Shown: positions 16,239-24,730 of the stretch, piece by piece
Layout of the letters: each line of letters starts with the position of its first letter
How positions within the stretch are numbered: position 1 is the stretch's first letter
IMG/VR virus record: IMGVR_UViG_3300033571_031326
Coordinates: 1 to 33,614 of that record
DNA length: 33,614 bases
Source: a virus
Direction: 5' to 3' (one strand)
The notes under the pieces: model-generated
Told to the model about the DNA's origin: nothing
Databases searched by the model: none
The model's input: the letters and a program-made list of their open reading frames with translations, nothing else
Made by a program: the position numbers and the translations under genes

Positions 16239-19200
16239 ATGAATTTCAATCAGGCACCGTATTTTGACGACTTTGACGAGGACAAACAGTACTACAAGGT
16301 GCTGTTCAAGCCCGGTGTAGCTGTTCAGACTCGTGAGCTTAACCAGCTGCAGACCATACTGCAGAATCAGGTCACCAAATTTGGTAATCACGTATTCAAA
16401 GATGGCAGCATGGTCATCCCTGGTCAGGTCAACTACAATGACAAAGTAAGTTTTGTCAAGCTGGCCAGCACCAACCTGCTGGGTGAGGATCTGACCTGGT
16501 TGGAAGATCAGGTCATTACCAACAGTACTGGCGACAGCGGAGTCGAAGCCACGGTGCTCAAGGCCGTCGCTGCCACGGCCACGGGCGATCCCATTACACT
16601 GGTTATTCTCTACACACGCGGCAATCAGGACGACTTTGGCAACAACGAAAAAACATTTGCTGCCAATGCTACACTGTATGTCAAGGGCAACAACAACTAT
16701 ACCATGACAGTGCAGGGCGGCGATAATGTCACTGGACGCAGCGCCATAGCAGCACAGCAGGCCGGTGTGTACTATCTGGGCGGCTATTTTGTCACAGTGC
16801 CCAAGACTGTGGTGGTTGTAGAAAAATACGTCAGTGCCATAGCCAACATCAATTGCCGAATTGGTATTCAGTATACCGAATCAATTGCCACCTATCAGGA
16901 AGATATTAGTCTGCTGGATAATGCTGCAGGTACCAGCAACGTTGCTGCACCGGGTGCAGATCGCTATAAAATTAGCACAGATTTTATCAAGCTTGGATTA
17001 GAAGAAGCCGCTGAAAACTTCTTTGAACTTATTCGCATCGAAAGCGGCGAAGTGCAGCAGCTCATCAATGGATCGCAATACAATATTCTGGAAGAAGCTC
17101 TGGCCGAACGAACCTTCGATGAAAGCGGTAACTATGTAGTTCGTAACTTTGACTTTGACATACGTGAAAGCCGCAGCAACAATCGCGGCACCTGGCTGGC
17201 CAACACTGAGTATCAGGTAGGTGATTATGTTCGCGTTAACGCATCCACCACACGTTATTTTGTCTGCATTCAGTCCGGCATCTCGGGCAACGGTACCGAA
17301 CCCACAGAGTTTGCCACCTACAATGAAACTCAGAGTTTAAGCGATGGTTCGGTGCGCTGGCGTTACATTGCTCGCCCCGCGGGCAACCAGGGCTACTACG
17401 ACGTCGGCACCAGTGTAACCACGCTGGGCAACAGCAGTCAGCTGGTGCTGACCTTTGGTGCAGGACGTGCCTATATTCAGGGTTTCAAGATTGATAAACT
17501 CAACAGCACAGCGTTGCGTATCGACAAATCACGCGACACACGCGCTGAAAATAATCGGGCCATTGCCACCAACATTGGCAACTATGCCTACTTTGACCCA
17601 CAACAGACTCTGGGTCTGCCCAATGTCAGCGCCGGTCCCATTGTAGAATTCTATGATCGCATCATTGGCGACACTACTATACCCATTGGCTACGGCAACA
17701 AGGTGGGTACTGGACGCATCATCTACATCGATGGTGGCACGCAGGGTGCATTGAAGATTGGTTTCAGCGACATTGTAATGAACAGCAACAAGAGTTTCGA
17801 GCGTGACGTCAACCTGGTTCTGGTGCCTGATCCTGCAGGTTCGGTGCTAACCAAAAGCTACGAACATACTGGCGGTATGCGCTATGTTGGTCCTGACAGC
17901 GGTGGCAGCAGCTATGTTCAGCTCAGCGGTGCTGTACAGTTCATTCCCAATCTAAGTCCAAGTCTTGACCCCGAAAATCTGCTCAATGGCTTTGGCAATC
18001 CTGGTACAACTCTGTACTTTGGTCAGGGTGGCAATCGCAACGCACTATGGCAAAGTTTTGGCAACAGCAGCACAACTGGTCTGGCCTATGTTGGCTATGG
18101 AAATTTTTATTCAGGCATTGGTGCATATTATCAGGCCAGCACAGGCGCAACTTCGCGTACCTATGCCAGCTCTAATCTCACAGTACGCGGTGTAAACACA
18201 GCGTTCACCAGAGAGTTACTGGTTGGCGAAACCATTACCATTGCCAGCAGCAGCAACGCTGTAACAAGTAGCTGGACAGTTTCACGCATCCTCAGCAATA
18301 CTGCACTGACTGTAATTGGTGGCCCAGTGTTCAATCGCTATGTTTCCACAGGTTGGAGTACCTATGTGGGCAGCACCACAGGTGTACTGCGCTCACTGAA
18401 CACAACAGGTTTGCTGACCAACCGAGCTCTGAGTGGTCTTACCATTGGCGCAGGTACTGTCAGCAATAACTCGGTTTATTTCAATGTTACTGCTCCAACT
18501 GGGGCCGCTGGCTGGGGTGGTTTTAGCTCGCAGCTCAGCATTGGCAGCGTTGTTGCCTTCTGCGATGCACTCACAGGTATTCCCTGGAGCGCAGCTGGCA
18601 ACACCAACCTGGCAGGTACTTTTGGTGGTGCTCCGTATTTCAGAGAAACCGATCCACATCCACCCGAGGGCGGATATAATTACCGTGACGCTTCTCAGTT
18701 CCAAAACCTGCGTATTCAACCATTTAGATATCAATCAGCCAATGGTGGCTATGCCGAAGCAGGCAATCTAAGTTCCTACATGGTGGTAGCCTGGGGTGTT
18801 GATGGTCAGGGTCTTACATTGGTAGGCGGTAATATACCAGTAATTAGTGCAGGTTCGGGTATAGTGGTTCTGTTGCGTGGCACTGGCGCCAATCCTGTAC
18901 CACAGGCAGGCGGCACACCGGCCGATGCATCGACCAGCGCCTATGTGCGTGTAAATCAGGGTACGGTGTTTGGCATTGGCACTGGCACGTCCACCAGATT
19001 CCAGACCGAGACTCTGGACAACCAGGTCATCTATCTGGGTACAGCCAACCAAAGCTATGCCACCAGACAGCGTCGAGCCATCAATGAAAATCGCATGAAT
19101 GTGGAGTTTGCCACTACTAGCCTGACTGCCTATACCAGCCTGTCATTGATCAATGCCAGCACCAGTGTTACCATTTCATCGCCCTATGGTACCTGGTATA

Positions 19201-22200
19201 CTGGTGTGGCTGCCAGCTTTGCCACCGAGGTGTTTGACAGTTTTGCTCTGGGCATCAATGCACGTCGTCTGTCAGGCCAGTATCAGTTGCTGGACTACAA
19301 TGGCAGTACAGGCACAGCCGCAGTACATACCGCACTGCGCATTGTTGGTGACAGCACTGCTAAATTTACCCAGGAACTGCGTGAAAACGATCTGGTTAAA
19401 ATCAACGACAAACGCATCTTCATTACACACATTAGCAGCAACAGTGTAGCGTTCGGTATCAGCATGGATGAAAGCATTACTGGCACCACTGCACAGTTCC
19501 CCTTGCTAAAAATTACCAATGGTTTCTATGAAACCGAGAACAATAGTCTGCTGTTCAAGGTTGCCGATGCTCTGAACAACATGACAGACAACAGTTACTA
19601 TGTCTATCAAACTCAGCAGGTCGATGGTGTTATTAGCCAGACCGGCGTAACCATTACCCTGGCAGGTGCCAGCGGTACACTGAACACAGAACAGCTGGCC
19701 AGCCTGCAGCCCAGTTCCTTCATAGTAGCCGAAGACGCTGTTGGTAATCTGCAGCGACCAGCTACTGTAATCGATGTTGTACCTGGCAACAGCGACGTTG
19801 AATATCAGCTGATTGTGGATCAGCCCTTCCAGAGCGATCGAGTTCGTGTAATCTATCCTGTGCTGCGTACTGCGGTCAGTGCATCGGTGCTGGGCGGCGT
19901 TAAATCCAAGACTCTGACCTTCGATGCCACAGACACCTATCTGGGTAGTTCAGAAGCTACTCTGAGTGTCCTGACTCTGAGCAATTCAGACATCTATCGT
20001 GTGAACAAAATACTGATGTCTACTAGCTTTGTAACCACCTGGACCGAAGCAGTGCAGGCCTCGGCGCTGGATGTAACTGCCAAGTATACCCTGGATGACG
20101 GTCAGCGTCCCAACATGTATGATCTAGGAAAATTAAGAATTCTTCCTGGCCAGGCCGTGCCCATTGGCAGCATCAAGGTCTGGTACGACTATTTTGAACA
20201 TGGTCTGGGAGACTTCTTCTCAGCACAAAGTTATAACCGTCTGCAGGTTCCCTATGAGCAGACACCAGACTATCGCGGACTTAGCCTCAATGACTTCCTG
20301 GACTTCCGTGCCAGAATTGACGGCGATAGCAATCTGCTGATAGGCAACAATCCTCCGCGGTTTGACAGCAACTTCCAGACTGACCTAAGCTACTATCTGG
20401 GTCGCAAAGAAGTCATCATGCTGGATCGCCGAGCACGTTTCTACAACATTCCATCGGCACCGTCTACATCGCCACGTGATCCAGAAATTGCTCAGGACAG
20501 CACCAGTCTGCACATGTATTCGCTGACGCTGGAACCCTATACACGTGGCAGTGAAGCACCTTTCGTGACACAGAGCCGAAAAGAATATCGTCGCTACACC
20601 ATGGCCGACATCGGTGGCATGGACAAACGTATTACTGCTCTGGAAGAAATTGGGTCGCTGAGTCTGCTGGAAACCAATACCAAGAACCTGCAGATTCGTG
20701 ACAATGCCGATCCTACTCTGGAACGCTACAAGACTGGTTTCTTTGTTGATAATTTTGTAGACAACAGCGGTTGTGAACTTGAAAGCGATTCAAATTTCAG
20801 CAATGAAACTGTTTCCAAGACACTGAATCCTGCTGTGGCTCTGCGCGATTTTGATCTTGTAGAAAAGATTAACTTCAGTGGTGCCGTGGTCAGCGGCTTG
20901 GAACAGGATCCAGTGATTGCTGCGCGTGCCCTGGACAATTATAGAATCACAGGCGACGCCATTACGCTGAATTATACTACCAGCGTGATTCTGCAGCAGA
21001 CCATGGCCACTACATCGATCAGTGTGGCGCCGTTCCTGGACGCCAACTTCCTGGGCAAACTGACTCTGTCACCAGACAGTGACATCTGGGAATCAACAAC
21101 AACCATTGACAAAACTGTGGCGACTGCAGACAGTCAGAACTTTACACAGGCCGATGTCAATGCTGCAGTAGCCAGACTACGAGCCACTGGAGAACGACGT
21201 CCTATACAGGTAGAAGTACGAAGTATCCCATTGGTATTGAATCAGGAAGTTTCTTCCCGAGTCAATCCATTCTGCCGCGCCAACACCATATTGATGGTGG
21301 CGCGTGGTTTGCTGCCCAACACCAAACACTATGTGTATTTTGACGATGAGTTTGTGGGAGACTACGTACAGGGTGCCATGCGATTCACCTTTGACTCTGT
21401 ACCCAATCTGAACTTCACAGTGCCCTTGGCAGACCGTAACCAGTGGGCCAAGTGGCGTACACTGTATGAGAGTCGCTTTGTCAATGAGCCCTGGAAGATT
21501 ATCTACGTCAGACAAAGAAACGGCAAAGGCAAGGGCAGTAGTCTGGTCGCTCAACAGCTGTATCAGTATGTTCGTAGAACCATTGTGCCCAAGCAGGAAG
21601 AGCTGCGTCTGCCACAGTCTGCTCGCGGCGCGGCCTATCGCAAGGCCTTTGAAACTGGTAGATCAATTTATCATTATGCCAGTGGTGCCTATCAGGGCAG
21701 CGGTGTAGCTGTATATCAGAAGAACACTACATTGTACTGTGTAAACTGCCATGGCACCATGAGTCGCGGATTCATGTTGGGCAGACCCTTGGTCAACAAT
21801 GATCGTAGCTATGCCTATCCTGGCGTATTCTACGTGGCAGTGGACCAGAACGATCCCAAGAATCTGGCCAGCACATCGTTCTTGTCGCAAATGCAGACCA
21901 GCGACGATCAGGGCAACCTGTACAGTGACGCCGACGGTGTTATCTGCGCTACCTTTGATTTGCCCAACAGCGATCTGGTGAAGTTCTTGTCTGGTGAGAA
22001 GAAGATCATCATTACAGACAGTCCAGAAAACGATCCCGATGAATGGAATAGTCGTGCTGATGCTACCTATACTACACGTGGTATTGAGATAACCATCCAG
22101 AGAACCTATACCACACAACGTAGCTTTAGTGTGCGTCCCTATGACCCCATTGCACAAAGCTTCAAGTTACCAGATCAGTTCACCAACGGTGCATTCATTA

Positions 22201-24164
22201 CTGACATTGATGTGTTCTTCCATTCAAAACCCACCAATGAAACTGCACCAGTAACCATGGAGATGCGTCCCTGCGATGCAACTGGACGTCCCGACGGTTC
22301 TGGTGAGCTCATACCTGGATCAGAAATAATTAAATTCCCCAGTGAGATTCTTGTTGATGCCACCACAGGCAGAACACCAACCAAGTTTACCTTTAGGAAT
22401 CCTATTTACCTGTTGCCCAACAAGAACTATGCGTTCATCTTGAGATCAGATACGTCAAAGTATCGGGTATGGACAGCCACACTGGGTCAGGCCGATCTCA
22501 GCACATCACCGACCAGAACTTATAACCGTCAGGCAACGCTGGGCAGCTTCTTTAAATCACAGGATGGAACTCTGTGGACCGAGGACCAGCTCACTGACAT
22601 GAAGTTTGTCATGAACCGCGCAGTATTCAACTTCAACAACACTGGTGTTGTTAAGGTGGTGAACAAGGTATTGCCAGGCGAACCTCTGTCCGATGATCCC
22701 ATGATGTTTGTGCATGGCAGCAACAAGATCCGCATTCGTCAGCTTAATCATGGTCATGCTCCAGGCGATAAAGTGCGACTGGCCAGCAAGTACTGGTATC
22801 AGCAGTATTCAGCCAACAGTTCCATTACAATGAATGGCATACCTGTAGGAGAAATTTTTGGTACCGATGTCAGCACTCAGGACATTGTTCTGGAAACCGA
22901 TACTCCGCTGACAGTCAGTGTCAATGACACCATTGGCCATGATTACTATGTTGTGCAGGTAACTACTCCAGCCAATCTGGGACCGCAGGCCACCACTGGT
23001 GTGAGTGCAGTTATGGGAGGCGGCAGCGATGTAATAGCCACCTATAACCAGCTATATCATGTCGCCACACCGGCCAGCAAGGTGCTGAATTTCCAGGAAA
23101 CAAGTCTGACCTTCGAAGCAGATCAGACCGGAGGCTTTACCTATGACAGCAGCCTGCCTGGAAATTCAGGTCAGGTTTATACACGCACCAGTCAGAAGTT
23201 GGACTTCAGTACTACTAACTTCATGAACGACCCCAAGATTGTGTTGAGCCAGCCCAATGAATATGCTCGTGCTGCCGGTGCCACCATTGGCGGTGGTACA
23301 GGTGCCACAACCTGGAAAGAAAGTTTTGTTGGTACATTTACTCTGACCAGCAACAACGATGCGATCAGTCCATTGATTGATCTCAGCAACCTCAGTGTTC
23401 GTACCTGGCAGTGGCGCATTGATTCGCCCACACGTGCCAATCGCATGCCAACCATATTGCCAGCCATTGGTACACCGTTCACTGGTTCAACACAGTTTGT
23501 GGACTATGAAGAAATTGTTCTCAATGACACAACCATATCCTTTGATGGTGTCAATGAAGCCATTGTGTCTACAACACAAGAGTTGTTTAACAATGTTGCA
23601 CCCGGAACCTTTATTATAGTGTCGGGCAGCAGCATAGCAGGCAACAACAGCACCAGCACTGGTGTGCGTGTCAAAGACGTCAGTGAAGATGGATCCACAA
23701 TCTTTGTGGATGCCAACTTGACCAGCATTGGCGCAGGTGACAGCATTGACATCTACACTGTGCGTGAATTTGTCGATGAGCGTTCCTTTGGTGGTGCAAC
23801 GGCGATCAGCAAATATATTACCAAGAAAATCAATCTGGAGAACCCAGCAACCAGCATCAAGATGCTGCTGGATGCCAACATACCCAGTGCAGCTGACATC
23901 GATGTATATTATAAGATTGGTTCGCCCAGTGAAGAATTTAAGAACAAGCCCTGGGTTGAATTCACTCCGTTGCCAAACTTCAACAAAGAAGAACAACGTG
24001 GTGTCTACAGTGAGATACAGATCGATATCACTGACTTTGATGTCGGAGGTAATCCTCGCGATTTGCCGCCCTTTACTTCGTTCCAGGTCAAGATTGTGCT
24101 GAAGACCACCAATGGAGCGCGTTATCCTTCATTCCGTAGTTTGAGGATCATTGCCCATGCATAA
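16239..24164 (+). CDS. Giant DUF4815-type virion structural protein
   Basis: 2641 residues. The N-terminus (NFNQAPYFDDFDEDKQYYKV, then FKPGVAVQTRELNQLQTILQ, then FGNHVFKDGS) is the start of the DUF4815 family of T4-like phage structural proteins. Residues about 1440-1530 carry its other hallmark (RRYTMADIGGMDKRITALEE, then LSLLE and GFFVDNF). The C-terminal part at about 1965-2090 has the family segment RPYDPIAQSFKLPD ... ITDIDVFFHSKP ... LLPNKNYAFILRSD. Between these lie a small binding-type module at about 316-379 (WLANTEYQVGDYVR ... SDGSVRWRY) and beta modules with GVNTAFTREL-like motifs. A CVNCH segment occurs at 1834-1838. Function is not known in detail; it lies where T4 has gp9/gp10, so an outer baseplate or fibre-attachment role is inferred. 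Confidence 0.8.
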   Translation: MNFNQAPYFDDFDEDKQYYKVLFKPGVAVQTRELNQLQTILQNQVTKFGNHVFKDGSMVIPGQVNYNDKVSFVKLASTNLLGEDLTWLEDQVITNSTGDSGVEATVLKAVAATATGDPITLVILYTRGNQDDFGNNEKTFAANATLYVKGNNNYTMTVQGGDNVTGRSAIAAQQAGVYYLGGYFVTVPKTVVVVEKYVSAIANINCRIGIQYTESIATYQEDISLLDNAAGTSNVAAPGADRYKISTDFIKLGLEEAAENFFELIRIESGEVQQLINGSQYNILEEALAERTFDESGNYVVRNFDFDIRESRSNNRGTWLANTEYQVGDYVRVNASTTRYFVCIQSGISGNGTEPTEFATYNETQSLSDGSVRWRYIARPAGNQGYYDVGTSVTTLGNSSQLVLTFGAGRAYIQGFKIDKLNSTALRIDKSRDTRAENNRAIATNIGNYAYFDPQQTLGLPNVSAGPIVEFYDRIIGDTTIPIGYGNKVGTGRIIYIDGGTQGALKIGFSDIVMNSNKSFERDVNLVLVPDPAGSVLTKSYEHTGGMRYVGPDSGGSSYVQLSGAVQFIPNLSPSLDPENLLNGFGNPGTTLYFGQGGNRNALWQSFGNSSTTGLAYVGYGNFYSGIGAYYQASTGATSRTYASSNLTVRGVNTAFTRELLVGETITIASSSNAVTSSWTVSRILSNTALTVIGGPVFNRYVSTGWSTYVGSTTGVLRSLNTTGLLTNRALSGLTIGAGTVSNNSVYFNVTAPTGAAGWGGFSSQLSIGSVVAFCDALTGIPWSAAGNTNLAGTFGGAPYFRETDPHPPEGGYNYRDASQFQNLRIQPFRYQSANGGYAEAGNLSSYMVVAWGVDGQGLTLVGGNIPVISAGSGIVVLLRGTGANPVPQAGGTPADASTSAYVRVNQGTVFGIGTGTSTRFQTETLDNQVIYLGTANQSYATRQRRAINENRMNVEFATTSLTAYTSLSLINASTSVTISSPYGTWYTGVAASFATEVFDSFALGINARRLSGQYQLLDYNGSTGTAAVHTALRIVGDSTAKFTQELRENDLVKINDKRIFITHISSNSVAFGISMDESITGTTAQFPLLKITNGFYETENNSLLFKVADALNNMTDNSYYVYQTQQVDGVISQTGVTITLAGASGTLNTEQLASLQPSSFIVAEDAVGNLQRPATVIDVVPGNSDVEYQLIVDQPFQSDRVRVIYPVLRTAVSASVLGGVKSKTLTFDATDTYLGSSEATLSVLTLSNSDIYRVNKILMSTSFVTTWTEAVQASALDVTAKYTLDDGQRPNMYDLGKLRILPGQAVPIGSIKVWYDYFEHGLGDFFSAQSYNRLQVPYEQTPDYRGLSLNDFLDFRARIDGDSNLLIGNNPPRFDSNFQTDLSYYLGRKEVIMLDRRARFYNIPSAPSTSPRDPEIAQDSTSLHMYSLTLEPYTRGSEAPFVTQSRKEYRRYTMADIGGMDKRITALEEIGSLSLLETNTKNLQIRDNADPTLERYKTGFFVDNFVDNSGCELESDSNFSNETVSKTLNPAVALRDFDLVEKINFSGAVVSGLEQDPVIAARALDNYRITGDAITLNYTTSVILQQTMATTSISVAPFLDANFLGKLTLSPDSDIWESTTTIDKTVATADSQNFTQADVNAAVARLRATGERRPIQVEVRSIPLVLNQEVSSRVNPFCRANTILMVARGLLPNTKHYVYFDDEFVGDYVQGAMRFTFDSVPNLNFTVPLADRNQWAKWRTLYESRFVNEPWKIIYVRQRNGKGKGSSLVAQQLYQYVRRTIVPKQEELRLPQSARGAAYRKAFETGRSIYHYASGAYQGSGVAVYQKNTTLYCVNCHGTMSRGFMLGRPLVNNDRSYAYPGVFYVAVDQNDPKNLASTSFLSQMQTSDDQGNLYSDADGVICATFDLPNSDLVKFLSGEKKIIITDSPENDPDEWNSRADATYTTRGIEITIQRTYTTQRSFSVRPYDPIAQSFKLPDQFTNGAFITDIDVFFHSKPTNETAPVTMEMRPCDATGRPDGSGELIPGSEIIKFPSEILVDATTGRTPTKFTFRNPIYLLPNKNYAFILRSDTSKYRVWTATLGQADLSTSPTRTYNRQATLGSFFKSQDGTLWTEDQLTDMKFVMNRAVFNFNNTGVVKVVNKVLPGEPLSDDPMMFVHGSNKIRIRQLNHGHAPGDKVRLASKYWYQQYSANSSITMNGIPVGEIFGTDVSTQDIVLETDTPLTVSVNDTIGHDYYVVQVTTPANLGPQATTGVSAVMGGGSDVIATYNQLYHVATPASKVLNFQETSLTFEADQTGGFTYDSSLPGNSGQVYTRTSQKLDFSTTNFMNDPKIVLSQPNEYARAAGATIGGGTGATTWKESFVGTFTLTSNNDAISPLIDLSNLSVRTWQWRIDSPTRANRMPTILPAIGTPFTGSTQFVDYEEIVLNDTTISFDGVNEAIVSTTQELFNNVAPGTFIIVSGSSIAGNNSTSTGVRVKDVSEDGSTIFVDANLTSIGAGDSIDIYTVREFVDERSFGGATAISKYITKKINLENPATSIKMLLDANIPSAADIDVYYKIGSPSEEFKNKPWVEFTPLPNFNKEEQRGVYSEIQIDITDFDVGGNPRDLPPFTSFQVKIVLKTTNGARYPSFRSLRIIAHA

Positions 24165-24384
24165 TAATGAAACACAACGAATTGCTGGTTACGAGGAACT
24201 GCGCCGCACTCGCGGCGGCGCAGTCATCGATGTCGATGCCGAGGCCTATGAACGCTATGTTAAAATTAAACAGCATCGACAGCAGCAGCGTGAAAAGGTC
24301 GACACCATGGAAACCAGAATAAATAACATGGAATCGGACATCGCCGATATAAAGAATTTGCTAATCAGATTGCTGGAAAAGTAA
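24157..24384 (+). CDS. Small coiled-coil protein
   Basis: 75 residues from the ATG at 24157. A TTG at 24151 is also in frame, but GAGGA at 24143-24147 is spaced 9 bases from the ATG, so I prefer the ATG. The start lies 8 bases inside the preceding giant gene. The N-terminus is charged (ETQRIAGYEELRRTRGG); the C-terminal half is a heptad-like helix (METRINNMESDIADIKNLLI) that should form a coiled coil. I do not recognise a specific family. Small proteins of this look occur among structural genes of cyanophage-like T4 relatives. A role as a trimer foot, connector or assembly helper for the fibre genes around it is a guess from position. Confidence 0.75.
   Translation: MHNNETQRIAGYEELRRTRGGAVIDVDAEAYERYVKIKQHRQQQREKVDTMETRINNMESDIADIKNLLIRLLEK
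24318..24325 (+). promoter_or_regulatory. Possible late promoter inside the coiled-coil gene
   Basis: AATAAATA lies 63 bases before the ATG at 24388 and points rightward. It matches TATAAATA at seven of eight bases. It is inside a coding region (Arg-Ile-Asn-Asn codons), so it may be chance. If active it would serve the fibre block that starts at 24388. Confidence 0.25.
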
Positions 24385-24387
24385 ACC

Positions 24388-24726
24388 ATGGCCATAACTA
24401 CAAATCTTACCATAGACCAGGGTGCAGACTTCGAGGCTGTAATTAAATTATACAGCACCAACACCGAACCACTGAACCTGACCAACTATGGTGCCACTGC
24501 TCAGGTTCGGCGTAGTTATGATAGCACCACTGCCAGTGCGGTTTTTGCTGTAAGCATGCCTATTCCAAGCAATGGTGAACTGGTTTTAACCATGTCAAGC
24601 ACCACCAGTGCTGCGTTAAAATACGGGAGATATGTCTACGATGTACTGATCACCAACAGCTCCACGGGTGTAAAAACTCGGGCTGTTGAGGGTATAGTAA
24701 CCGTGACGCCACGCGTCACACGGTGA
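24388..24726 (+). CDS. Small beta-sandwich virion protein
   Basis: 112 residues. The pattern LTIDQGADFEAVIKLY, then LNLTNYGATAQVRRSYDSTT, then GELVLTMSSTTSAALKYGRY, then VYDVLIT and VEGIVTVTPRVT reads as a single Ig/BppU-N-like beta-sandwich. Proteins of this type (DQGxxFxxxxxL ... YxxxxxxRxSY ... GxYxYDV ... GxxxVxPxVT) are common small structural proteins next to fibre genes in T4-like marine phages and resemble the N-terminal domain of baseplate upper proteins in siphophages. It probably links the baseplate with the giant fibre gene that starts 4 bases after its stop. There are no cysteines and no signal peptide. Confidence 0.75.
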   Translation: MAITTNLTIDQGADFEAVIKLYSTNTEPLNLTNYGATAQVRRSYDSTTASAVFAVSMPIPSNGELVLTMSSTTSAALKYGRYVYDVLITNSSTGVKTRAVEGIVTVTPRVTR

Positions 24727-24730
24727 TGCA

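Noticed and set aside
24151-24156. TTG start for the small coiled-coil gene
   Set aside because: The ATG at 24157 has better spacing to GAGGA at 24143-24147, and all other genes here start with ATG.
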